Shown here in pieces: positions 46,337-54,229 of a stretch of 64,000 nt of DNA. This stretch comes from CAIYRG01 sp964494505 (GTDB lineage: Bacteria; Pseudomonadota; Alphaproteobacteria; Micropepsales; Micropepsaceae): NCBI GenBank assembly GCA_964494505.1, contig CAZBRO010000014.1, positions 53,489 to 117,488 of the forward strand, given 5' to 3'. Position numbers and translations under genes: made by a program. The notes beneath the pieces were generated by a model that saw nothing but the letters and a program-made list of their open reading frames with translations, did no database searches and was not told the origin of the DNA. Numbering within the stretch: the stretch's first letter is position 1; each line of letters opens with the position of its first letter.

Positions 46337-47208
46337 TGGATTACTGCGTCCGGCATCGCACCACCTATCGCTACATGCAGGATGTGTCCCATTCGCGCCA
46401 TCTCGTGCATCTGGCGCCGCGCGAAACGGCCACCCAGGAACGCAAGGCCTTCAGGCTTCTGATATCTCCGGGATCGGCCGTGCAGACGAGCCGGACGGAT
46501 TTCTTCGGCAATCCGATCGAATGGCTCGCGTTGCACGAACCTCATTCCATCTTCGATATCGTCGCCGAAAGCCGGGTTTCCACATGCGAGCCGCCCGAAC
46601 GCGATCCCGACGGAAGTATGCCTTGGGAAGACACCCATGCCCTTCTCGAGAGCATGGAAGCCGAGACCCATGAGGCGGTTCAATACATGTTCGATTCCGT
46701 GCTCACCACGTTTACGGTCGACCTTCCCGCTTATGCGCGCGAAAGCTTCACACCGGGCAGGCCGGTACTGGCTGGTGCGATCGATCTTATGTCGCGCATC
46801 CATGCGGATTTCCGCTACGACACGACCGTGACGGACACCTCCACGCCGGTCGATCGCGTATTCGAGATGCGCGCGGGCGTTTGTCAGGACCTTGCCCATG
46901 TCGGAATCGCCATGATGCGCTCGCTCGGTTTGCCGGCGCGCTATGTCAGCGGCTATTTGCTCACCCAGCCCCCGCCCGGACAGGAGCGGCTGGTCGGCGC
47001 CGATGCGAGCCACGCCTGGTTCTCCGTATGGGCGCCGCCATATGGCTGGGTGGACCTCGACCCGACGAACGATGTGATTCCGGGGGAAGGGCATATCACC
47101 GTTGCATGGGGCCGCGACTATTGGGATGTGGCGCCCGTCAGCGGCATCGTGACCGGCGGCGGCGATCATTTGATCGAGGTTGGCGTCGACGTGGTTCCGA
47201 TTCCCTGA
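46336..47208 (+). CDS. transglutaminase-like cysteine protease-fold protein
   Basis: 290 residues. N-terminal transglutaminase N domain (VRHRTTYRYMQDVSHSRHLVHL), then the core with C183 (AGVCQDLAHVGI), H226 (DASHAWFSVW) and D242 (DLDPTND); the triad is complete. It ends in GRDYWDVAPVSGIVTGGG, as usual for this partner of ATP-grasp/alpha-E genes. It overlaps the preceding stop by one base, so the three right-reading genes form one operon. Predicted amidase, protease or peptide ligase; the substrate is unknown. Confidence 0.93.
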   Translation: MDYCVRHRTTYRYMQDVSHSRHLVHLAPRETATQERKAFRLLISPGSAVQTSRTDFFGNPIEWLALHEPHSIFDIVAESRVSTCEPPERDPDGSMPWEDTHALLESMEAETHEAVQYMFDSVLTTFTVDLPAYARESFTPGRPVLAGAIDLMSRIHADFRYDTTVTDTSTPVDRVFEMRAGVCQDLAHVGIAMMRSLGLPARYVSGYLLTQPPPGQERLVGADASHAWFSVWAPPYGWVDLDPTNDVIPGEGHITVAWGRDYWDVAPVSGIVTGGGDHLIEVGVDVVPIP

Positions 47209-47222
47209 AGGTCATTTGCGGT

Positions 47223-48038
47223 TCAACCGATCGCGGGTTCTTCGTCGGTATAGACCTTGAAGCCGGCCAGCATATTCGGACCGAACGTGCTGCTGATGGC
47301 CACATCGGCCGCATCGCGCCCGCGGGCGATGAGCACGCGTCCGATCCGGGGAACGTTGTTTCTGGGATCGAACGTGTACCACCGCCCCCCGAGGTAGGCT
47401 TCGAACCAACCGGCGAAGTCCATCGGAGCATAGGGCGGCGGCAGGCCGATATCGCCGAGGTAGCCGGTGCAATAGCGCGCCGGAATGTTCATGCAGCGGC
47501 AGAACGCGATGGCGAGATGGGCATAATCCCGGCAGACGCCCCGCTGTTCCCGGAACACCTGTTCGGCCGTCTTGCTGGGATTGGCGTGCTCATAGCCGAA
47601 GGCGATGTGACGATGGACGAAGTCGCAGATCGCCTGAACCCGGCCCCAGCCCAGCGGCGCCCGGTCGAACAGGTCCCAAGCCGCCTGGGACAAACGATCC
47701 GTCTCGCAATATCGGCTGCCCAATAGAAAAAGCAGGGTTTCCTCCGGCAGGTCCTGGACGAAGTGCTGCCAGGCTCCAGGGGCGACTTCGTCGGGCATGC
47801 CGGAATCGCGAACCACGCCGGTGCTGGCGATGCGAATTCGCCCCGCGGGTGCAACGATCCTGGTGCACCAATTTCCGTACCCGTCATGATAGGCGCTGCT
47901 CGGTACGTGCGGATCGGTCGTCATGACATCGGGAACGACGATGTCGGTTGCGCGCGTCGCATGGACGTTCAAGGTGAGAATCATGGGAGTGGGTTGGGGG
48001 CAATCGTAGATCAGCTCATAGCCGACTCGGATTTGCAT
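47223..48038 (-). CDS. second transglutaminase-like protein (catalytic His position substituted)
   Basis: 271 residues. Different subgroup from its neighbour: short N domain (MQIRVGYELIYDCPQPTPMIL), core with C169 (QRGVCRDYAHLAIAFCRCMN) and D224 (YTFDPRNN). The His expected before Ala-Trp reads Ala-Gly-Trp (MDFAGWFEAYL, A209). I am not sure whether this is a rule of the subgroup. It ends GRDAADVAISSTFGPNML. It is convergent with the three-gene operon at 40448-47208, 14 bases from its stop, and likely to share its pathway. Confidence 0.9.
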   Translation of the reverse strand: MQIRVGYELIYDCPQPTPMILTLNVHATRATDIVVPDVMTTDPHVPSSAYHDGYGNWCTRIVAPAGRIRIASTGVVRDSGMPDEVAPGAWQHFVQDLPEETLLFLLGSRYCETDRLSQAAWDLFDRAPLGWGRVQAICDFVHRHIAFGYEHANPSKTAEQVFREQRGVCRDYAHLAIAFCRCMNIPARYCTGYLGDIGLPPPYAPMDFAGWFEAYLGGRWYTFDPRNNVPRIGRVLIARGRDAADVAISSTFGPNMLAGFKVYTDEEPAIG

Positions 48039-48137
48039 GCTCAGCTCGACTCTGTTGCCGCGGGCCCATGGCCCTCGTTTGAGATCGCGAGCCTAACAGA
48101 AGCGGCGCTGCCTTGTATGTCCGGCACGTATGGGAAT

Positions 48138-48548
48138 TTACTTAAGCCGCACGAGCGCCATGTTCGGGCCGGGTTCGAGTACAATCGCGGCGGCATCGAA
48201 ATCGGCCGGGTTTGCGCCGTTGGAAATTCCTTGCGGCTCGCCGGCTTCAGCCCTGCCGTTGCCGTTCACGTCCTGGAGCGCTTTGAGCGCATAGGAACCG
48301 GGCGGCAGGCGATCGAAGATTACTGCCGCGTCGCCTGCAACCTTTGCGATTTCGCGCTTGAACAGCGGCGCATCGGGGACGGACGGAAACGTCGCCTCGT
48401 CATAGACGCCGACGATCAGCGTGCCGCCCTTTCCCGTCACACCCTGGACGGTCACCCGCAAGGTCGCGAACAAGGGCGCGGGAGCGGCTTCTGCCGTTCC
48501 CGCCGCCAACAGCATCAGCGAGGCCGCAAGGCGGATGATCTTGCGCAA
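48138..48548 (-). CDS. exported DUF2141 protein
   Basis: 136 residues from a TTG at 48548 directly after the mdh TAG; M12 is an alternative start. Signal peptide to about residue 21 (GTAEA-APAP). DUF2141 hallmarks: LRVTVQGVTGKGGTLIVGVYD, FDRLPPGSYALKALQDVNGNG (Ca-binding-like loop) and EPQGISNGANP. These beta-sandwich proteins are periplasmic and of unknown role. Probably co-transcribed with mdh. Confidence 0.85.
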   Translation of the reverse strand: MRKIIRLAASLMLLAAGTAEAAPAPLFATLRVTVQGVTGKGGTLIVGVYDEATFPSVPDAPLFKREIAKVAGDAAVIFDRLPPGSYALKALQDVNGNGRAEAGEPQGISNGANPADFDAAAIVLEPGPNMALVRLK

Positions 48549-49511
48549 CTAGCCGAGCCGAGGTTCGAGCTTGCGACAGGCGTCGATCAGTCCCTTCACG
48601 GAATCCACCGATTTGTCGAACATCGCGCGCTCGTCTGCGGTGAGATCGAGTTCGACGATGCGCTCCACGCCGCCCGCCCCGATCACCACCGGGGTGCCGA
48701 CATAGACATCCTTGAGCCCGTATTTGCCGTCGACATAGGCCGCGCACGGCAGCACGCGCTTTTTGTCCCGCAAATACGATTCCGCCATGGCGATGGCCGA
48801 AGAGGCTGGCGCATAAAACGCCGAGCCGGTCTTCAGCAGGCCGACGATTTCCGCGCCGCCGTCACGGGTGCGCTGAATGAGCTGATCGAGGCGGGCTTGC
48901 GCGATCCAGCCCATCTTGACGAGCTCGGGCAGCGGAATGCCCGCCACCGTCGAAAAACGGGGCATCGGCACCATGGTGTCGCCATGGCCGCCGAGCACGA
49001 AGGCCGACACGTCTTCGACCGATACGTTCAACTCCTCGGCGAGAAAGTGGCGGAAGCGCGCGGAATCGAGCACGCCCGCCATGCCGACCACCTTGTTGTG
49101 GGGCAGGCCGCAGAATTGGCGCAGCGCCCACACCATCGCGTCCAGCGGATTGGTGATGCAGATGACGAAGGCGTTGGGCGCATGGGCCTTGATGCCCTCG
49201 CCGACCGCGCTCATGACCTTGAGGTTGATGCCGAGAAGGTCGTCGCGGCTCATGCCGGGCTTCCTGGGCACGCCCGCCGTCACGATCACGACGTCCGCAC
49301 CCGCAATATCGGCATAGGAATTGGTGCCCTTGAACTTGGCGTCGAAGCCCTCCACCGGTCCGGACTGCGCGATGTCGAGCGTCTTGCCCTGCGGCAGGCC
49401 CTCGACGATGTCGAACAGGACGGCGTCGCCGAGCTCTTTGAGGCCGATCAGATGGGCCAGCGTGCCGCCGATCTGGCCACCGCCGATCAACGCGATTTTG
49501 TTGCGGGACAT
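48549..49511 (-). CDS. mdh: malate dehydrogenase
   Basis: 320 residues; GAGGAG lies 6 bases before the ATG. NAD-binding KIALIGGGQIGGTLAHL, with acidic LFDIVEG choosing NAD over NADP; mobile loop AGVPRKPGMSRDDL with substrate-binding Arg; LDSARFR; and catalytic His in LGGHGDTMVPM. LDH-like malate dehydrogenase of the alphaproteobacterial type, oxidising malate to oxaloacetate in the citric acid cycle. Intact, in contrast with the deleted lactate dehydrogenase at 23059. Here it stands apart from suc genes. Confidence 0.97.
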   Translation of the reverse strand: MSRNKIALIGGGQIGGTLAHLIGLKELGDAVLFDIVEGLPQGKTLDIAQSGPVEGFDAKFKGTNSYADIAGADVVIVTAGVPRKPGMSRDDLLGINLKVMSAVGEGIKAHAPNAFVICITNPLDAMVWALRQFCGLPHNKVVGMAGVLDSARFRHFLAEELNVSVEDVSAFVLGGHGDTMVPMPRFSTVAGIPLPELVKMGWIAQARLDQLIQRTRDGGAEIVGLLKTGSAFYAPASSAIAMAESYLRDKKRVLPCAAYVDGKYGLKDVYVGTPVVIGAGGVERIVELDLTADERAMFDKSVDSVKGLIDACRKLEPRLG

Positions 49512-49555
49512 GGGAAACTCCTCGGATGGAAGCGGAAAGCCGCTCGGGCCTCGCC

Positions 49556-49600
49556 CTTCGACAAGCTCAGGGTGAGGCCCTCATGCTGAGCCTGTCGAAG
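49556..49600. repeat. REP-like intergenic palindrome
   Basis: Two 21-base arms (CTTCGACAAGCTCAGGGTGAG and its near reverse complement, 18 of 21 pairing) around a 3-base centre. The CTTCGACA-GCTCAG theme is a common intergenic palindrome in Alphaproteobacteria. Single copy in this window. Confidence 0.8.
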
Positions 49601-50259
49601 CACGAGGGCCGGTAGAAATAGTGCCGTTACTAGCGGGCGGGGGCTCACCCGGCAAGCCGTCCGGGGTGGTCCTTTCGCGCCTTCGCGCCGCAATGGGGGG
49701 CATTTCCGGAGTGTTCCGCCCAAGCCTTCCGGCCGCATACCCCCCCTCCTCCCCCCCCAAAAGAGGAAACTTCGGCAAATTTCCAGGGCTTTGCGGGATT
49801 TTTGCGGGCGTAAAGCCGTACCGTCGGGGGCGAATAAGGAGTCAATTGGGGTGCAATAAGGTGCATTTTTAAGCTGCATCTGGCGGATCGCTCATCGCTC
49901 CATAAGGCTCCCTTTAGATAGGTTCGCCGGCTCCCCGACTCAGCCGGAGCGTCGCGCTCCTTCATTTTACCCTCATGGCTGTGGCGAAACCTGGAGCGGG
50001 CTGAAACGGCGCGTGTGAAGAAGCCCGGTTCGCCTCCGCCTTCGGCCGAATGTGTAAATCACGATGCGCCACAATTCATACAATATAGCCAGCACAGTCT
50101 TCTAATACAGCTTGGTCTGAACCGGTTTTGCCGAGAGCTTGAGCGCGGCTCGGCACAAGCTCTTGTGATTCCCTTGAAGGGGAACTTTGCGGCATCATGT
50201 GACACACGTGATTTGGGCCTTGTCCCAATCGTGACCCAGCCCGAAGCACGGAGCCATAA
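49601..50259. other. long intergenic region without a recognisable gene
   Basis: About 660 bases between mdh and the lytic transglycosylase. Open frames give low-complexity, Pro- and Gly-rich translations and no protein family. It contains C-runs near 49741-49758 and an AT-rich stretch (49830-49920). The transglycosylase promoter should lie near its right end. I found no RNA gene or further repeat. Confidence 0.5.
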
Positions 50260-51126
50260 ATGGCAGCCAGTCCGTTCGTCAAAATAGCAAAGTTCCTGTA
50301 TTTGCCCGCCCTCACGGCAGGGATGCTGCTTGCAAGTCCGGGCATCGGCAATGCGAGCCTTCCCGTGAGACCGGCGCACACGCTGTTGCTGTCGTCCGCC
50401 GGGAATGGCGCGAGCCCCGGCATGGGCTCGGTGTTCGCCATGGAACAGGCGATGGGCCCGGCCAAGCTCGTGGAGCGCTGGACACCTTTCATCAAGGAAG
50501 CATCGCGGCGGTTTGGCGTCGCCGAGACCTGGATCAAAGCGGTGATGCGCATGGAGAGCGGCGGCCGGACCGTTCTGGACGACAAGCAGATCACGTCCAA
50601 AGCCGGCGCGATGGGCGTCATGCAGGTCATGCCCGGGACCTATAACGAGATGCGGCAGCAATATGGGCTGGGCGCGGACCCTTACGATCCGCATGACAAT
50701 GTTCTGGCCGGCGCGGCTTATTTGCGCTGGCTGTATGGTAAGTACGGATACCCAAAGATGTTCGCCGCCTACAATGCCGGGCCGGGAACGGTCGAAACCG
50801 CGCGCGAATTGCCGAACGAGACGCGCGCCTATGTCAGCGGCATTGCCCGCATCCTGGGCATCAATCTGGAATCGGCAAATTTGGCGCGCGTGTCGGCGAC
50901 CTATCAGCCGGCCCCGCCGCGCTCAACCATCGCGACGCTGACACGCCCCGATGGTTCCTCCGTCGAGATCGACGGCGCGACGGTGGACTCGATCCGCGAG
51001 GCGATGCCGAACGAATATGCCCCCGGCGTGCGCACGGTGCTTGCCATGGGGAAGAAGCGCCAAGGCGTCACCGAAGATATGGCGACGGTGGCTTCGCTGA
51101 TAAGGGGCGACGGCGGCAACGCTTAG
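50260..51126 (+). CDS. periplasmic lytic transglycosylase (SLT family)
   Basis: 288 residues with an N-terminal signal (cleavage near GIGNA-SLP, residue 32). GGAG lies 9 bases before the ATG. The SLT domain (about 70-180) has the catalytic E99 in MRMESGG, KAGAMGVMQVMPGT and AAYNAGPG, the three family motifs. It cleaves peptidoglycan glycan strands. The C-terminal 90 residues (after NLARVSATYQP) are without recognised domain. Standing alone; similar genes often serve secretion or conjugation machines, but none is nearby. Confidence 0.93.
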   Translation: MAASPFVKIAKFLYLPALTAGMLLASPGIGNASLPVRPAHTLLLSSAGNGASPGMGSVFAMEQAMGPAKLVERWTPFIKEASRRFGVAETWIKAVMRMESGGRTVLDDKQITSKAGAMGVMQVMPGTYNEMRQQYGLGADPYDPHDNVLAGAAYLRWLYGKYGYPKMFAAYNAGPGTVETARELPNETRAYVSGIARILGINLESANLARVSATYQPAPPRSTIATLTRPDGSSVEIDGATVDSIREAMPNEYAPGVRTVLAMGKKRQGVTEDMATVASLIRGDGGNA

Positions 51127-51219
51127 ATCGCAATCGGCCCGATCCGCAGCAGCCGGTCCGCTGGAAAAATCACCTATCCTTCTGTTAGGCTGCACACATG
51201 CAACCTGCGAGGTGATCCA

Positions 51220-51621
51220 ATGGATGTGAGGGCGCTTATCTTTGGCGGCGGCGCGCTGATTTTTTCGGCCGCTTCGCTCCCGGCTTTCGCGCACCATTCC
51301 TATGCCGAATTCGATACCGACAAGAAGATGACCTTGGAAGGAACGGTCAAGGAATTCCAATGGACCAATCCGCATAGCTGGCTGCTCGTCATAGTGCCGA
51401 ACGCAAGCGGTCAGGAAGAGCAATGGGCGGTCGAACTCAACTCGGTGAGTCTCTTGGCGGAGCGGGGCTGGAAGCCCAAGACGGTCAAGCCCGGCGACAA
51501 GGTCGCGATCACCTTTCATCCGATGCGGAACGGATCGCATGCCGGCAGTTACATGGCGATCAAGCTGCCCGACGGGAAGACCATGGGCGACGCCGATCGC
51601 CTGGGCACCGCGGCGCAATGA
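51220..51621 (+). CDS. exported DUF6152 protein
   Basis: 133 residues, GAGGTGA before the ATG, signal peptide to about residue 24 (LPAFA-HHS). The mature N-terminus HHSYAEFDTDKKMTLEGTVKEFQWTNPHSW is the DUF6152 signature, whose exposed His residues and small beta-barrel could bind a metal or ligand; function unknown. Its TGA overlaps the next ATG (ATGA), so it is translationally coupled to secreted-family copy 4. This linkage suggests the two families work together. Confidence 0.92.
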   Translation: MDVRALIFGGGALIFSAASLPAFAHHSYAEFDTDKKMTLEGTVKEFQWTNPHSWLLVIVPNASGQEEQWAVELNSVSLLAERGWKPKTVKPGDKVAITFHPMRNGSHAGSYMAIKLPDGKTMGDADRLGTAAQ

Positions 51622-52364
51622 CCGCTGCGATGAAGGTGCGTTTTCTCTCTGCCCTGGCCGTGCTGGCTGTCGTGCCTTTCGCGGGCGCGCACGCAGCCGC
51701 GCCCGCGCCGCAGAACTGGCCCGACATCAGCGGGATTTATTGGACCAATACCTACAGCCCGAAGATCCAGCCCATTGGCGGCGGCGATCTGCCTTACACG
51801 CCCGAAGCCATGGCCGCCTACAAGAAGAACATGGAGGCTGTGAAGACCTATTCCCTGGACGACAAGTCGCGCAAGCTCTGCACGCCGGATGGAATCCCGC
51901 GCATTCTCGAAAGTCCCTATCCATTCGAGATCGTGGAGAGTCCCAATCGCGGCGAGATTCATTTCCTGTATGAGATCAACCACGTCGTCCGCCCGGTGAC
52001 GATGAACAAGCCTTTGCCGTCCGCCGACGAACTCGAAACCTTTCCGTTCTATTCCGGCCATTCGGCGGGGCATTGGGAAGGCGATACGCTGGTCGTCGAG
52101 ACCGCGGGCTTCAACGAGAAGACCTTTCTCGACAATTCGGGCGCGCCCCATACCGATCAGCTGAAGACGGTCGAACGCATCCGCAAGATCAATGGCGGCA
52201 AGGAACTCGAGGACGTCGTGACCGTCCACGATCCCGGCGTCTTCACCAAGGATTGGAGCGCGCGGTTCGTCTACCAGCCGCGTCCCGACATCCGCATGAT
52301 GGATTATTCCTGCGGCGAGAAGCATCGCGACCTTTCATCGGTCAAGGGCGTGCAGAAGAAATAA
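51618..52364 (+). CDS. secreted protein of the GHYEG/VVDTIG family, copy 4 (divergent)
   Basis: 248 residues. Signal peptide to about residue 26 (GAHAA-AP). Diverged from the other copies: NWPDISGIYWTNTY at the mature N-terminus, ESPYPFEIVESPNRGEIHFLYE, FYSGHSAGHWEG, TLVVETAGFNEKT, GAPHTDQLKTVERIRKI, and a C-terminus without PDF. Trp replaces Tyr in GHWEG. It is coupled to the DUF6152 gene upstream and lies 12 bases before copy 5, forming a three-gene operon of exported proteins. Confidence 0.88.
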   Translation: MTAAMKVRFLSALAVLAVVPFAGAHAAAPAPQNWPDISGIYWTNTYSPKIQPIGGGDLPYTPEAMAAYKKNMEAVKTYSLDDKSRKLCTPDGIPRILESPYPFEIVESPNRGEIHFLYEINHVVRPVTMNKPLPSADELETFPFYSGHSAGHWEGDTLVVETAGFNEKTFLDNSGAPHTDQLKTVERIRKINGGKELEDVVTVHDPGVFTKDWSARFVYQPRPDIRMMDYSCGEKHRDLSSVKGVQKK

Positions 52365-52376
52365 GGGAGGACCGCG

Positions 52377-53273
52377 ATGAAAACGCGAGCCGCACTGGGG
52401 AGACTATTTTCGGGAGGCGTGGTTGCGGGGATTCTTCTTTTAAGCGGAATCGCCGTGACGAGTTCATCGGCCCAACCGGCCGGCACGCAAGGAATCCCGG
52501 ACTTCTCGTCGGGCGGCAGGACTTGGGTGCTGATCAACGGGACCCAGTTCTACAAGGTGCCGGGCGATACCGGCCCCGGTCCCGTCGACGACAAGAATTT
52601 CCCCAACGGCGCTTTTGCCCAGCAGGGCGGGGGCGGCGCGCGCACGGTCAACCGCATCGCCGATACCAGCAATCCGATCCTGAAGCCGTGGGCCAAGAAG
52701 CTGATGGACATCGCCAATGCGCGGGTGGCGGCGGGCGGCATCCCGTTTGTCGACGATTCGCGCTGCTGGCTTGGCGGCGTGCCCAGCATCCTTCTCTTTC
52801 CCGGGGAGGCCATGGTCTTCCTGCAGATGCCGAAAGAGGTGTGGATTCTGTCCAAGCGCGATTCCCAAGTGCGCCGCATTTACATGAACGTGCCGCACAG
52901 CAAGAATCCCGGCTATTCCTGGACGGGCGAATCGGTCGGCCATTACGAAAACGGCGATACGCTGGTGGTCGATACCATCGGGCTGGACGATCAGGGGCCG
53001 ATCGACCGCTACCGCACGCCCCATACCAAGCAGTTGCACGTGGTCGAACGCTACAAGCTGAACCAGGATCGCAAGGGCATCGAGATTACGTTCACGGTCG
53101 AGGATCCGGGCGCCTTCACCATGCCGTGGAAAGGCAAAGTGGATTGGCGGGCCGGAACGCCGCCGCGTTCGGACCATTGGGAAGAAGACATCTGCGCCGA
53201 CAATGGCGACGGCTATGGCTTCGACCCTGAACAATTGGTGCCGATGCCGCACGCCGACAAACCCGATTTTTGA
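52377..53273 (+). CDS. secreted protein of the GHYEG/VVDTIG family, copy 5
   Basis: 298 residues, GGGAGG before the ATG, signal peptide to about residue 32 (TSSSAQ). Family pattern: GPGPVDDKN, ADTSNPILKPWAKKLM, a Cys in DDSRCWLGGVPSIL, NVPHSKNPGYSW, GESVGHYEN, TLVVDTIGLDD, YRTPHTKQLHVVERY, C-terminal KPDF. Closest in layout to copy 1. Last gene of the DUF6152 operon; no terminator hairpin is obvious after it. Confidence 0.88.
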   Translation: MKTRAALGRLFSGGVVAGILLLSGIAVTSSSAQPAGTQGIPDFSSGGRTWVLINGTQFYKVPGDTGPGPVDDKNFPNGAFAQQGGGGARTVNRIADTSNPILKPWAKKLMDIANARVAAGGIPFVDDSRCWLGGVPSILLFPGEAMVFLQMPKEVWILSKRDSQVRRIYMNVPHSKNPGYSWTGESVGHYENGDTLVVDTIGLDDQGPIDRYRTPHTKQLHVVERYKLNQDRKGIEITFTVEDPGAFTMPWKGKVDWRAGTPPRSDHWEEDICADNGDGYGFDPEQLVPMPHADKPDF

Positions 53274-53540
53274 ATCCCGCACCTGCGACTAGCGAAGGGG
53301 GCGACGTGCGGCAATTGCATGAGGGATCGCTTGCGGTCACCTGACGGCCAGGAGCGCGCGGCGTTCATCATTGTGCCGAATTGTGCCGCGGAGATGAAAT
53401 GCTGGTAATCGTGGCGGCCGGTTCTAGCATTTGTAATCCGTGTAAGGATGAATAAGGCTTTTCGTTATATTTCGATTAAATGCTCGCGCGCAGGATTTCC
53501 GCCGAGGCACGGCCTCGATCCACCAAGCGGAGTCCCCATC

Positions 53541-53954
53541 ATGAGCATCAGCAGCATCTCTACCAATACACCCGCCTATCAGCCGCCACAGCCCAACGGC
53601 GCGCGTCAGAATTTTCAGCAGCTCAGCCAAGCCGTCCAGTCGGGCGATCTCGCGAGCGCCCAGCAGGCTTATGCCGCCCTGACCCAGAATCTGCCGAGCC
53701 AGGGCGCGAATGCCGGCAATGGCCAGTTCCAGCAGGCCATTCAATCGATCGGTTCGGCCTTGCAGTCGGGCAATATTTCGGGCGCGCAAAATGCGCTTCA
53801 GGCGCTCCAGACGCAGATGAAGGGCGCCCATCACGGGCATCATCATCACGGCCAGACCCAGCAGGCCGATGCGTCCCAGCCGTCGTCGACCACCAGTTCG
53901 ACCGGAATTTCGACCTTGTCGGCGACCACGCCGTCCGTGAACCTCGTCGCCTGA
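53541..53954 (+). CDS. Gln/Ser-rich repeat protein with a His cluster
   Basis: 137 residues from the ATG at 53541 (GGAG 8 bases upstream); the frame to 53448 adds an implausible N-terminus. No signal peptide. Two related helical units (LSQAVQSGDLASAQQAYAAL and IGSALQSGNISGAQNALQAL) are joined by a Gln/Gly linker. A His-rich stretch HHGHHHHG and a Ser/Thr-rich tail follow. Similar short proteins occur in other Proteobacteria without assigned function. The His cluster could bind metal. Confidence 0.75.
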   Translation: MSISSISTNTPAYQPPQPNGARQNFQQLSQAVQSGDLASAQQAYAALTQNLPSQGANAGNGQFQQAIQSIGSALQSGNISGAQNALQALQTQMKGAHHGHHHHGQTQQADASQPSSTTSSTGISTLSATTPSVNLVA

Positions 53955-54113
53955 CCGGCCGAGGCGCGGTGGCACGCCGACCCCCAAAATCCCCCCGCGT
54001 GCCACCGCTTCTTCCTGCACCCCCGCCGTCATACCGGCCCCCGCGCAATAAAAAATTCGCGCTGGGACAAAACTGTGACCAAGCCCGTGCGAAGACTGCC
54101 CCGGTCAGGCAGG

Positions 54114-54129
54114 TTAATCCTGCATTAAC
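54114..54129. promoter_or_regulatory. CtrA-type box TTAA-N7-TTAAC, also a perfect palindrome
   Basis: TTAATCCTGCATTAAC matches the CtrA consensus TTAA-N7-TTAAC. It lies within the symmetric GGTTAAT-CCTGC-ATTAACC (54112-54130). It is 101 bases upstream of the acyltransferase ATG. Either CtrA or a dedicated dimeric regulator could bind it. Confidence 0.6.
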
Positions 54130-54229
54130 CACGTCGATCAAAGCTCCAACGGCCCTTCATCAAGGTGCGGTTGCTGACTGAATGGCGGCCGCTGGCCCCT
54201 GCGATTTCGTGGATTGAGCTGGAGATCTC

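Noticed and set aside
47763..49589. 608-codon open frame on the plus strand
   Set aside because: It runs antisense through transglutaminase, DUF2141 and mdh, all well supported on the other strand.
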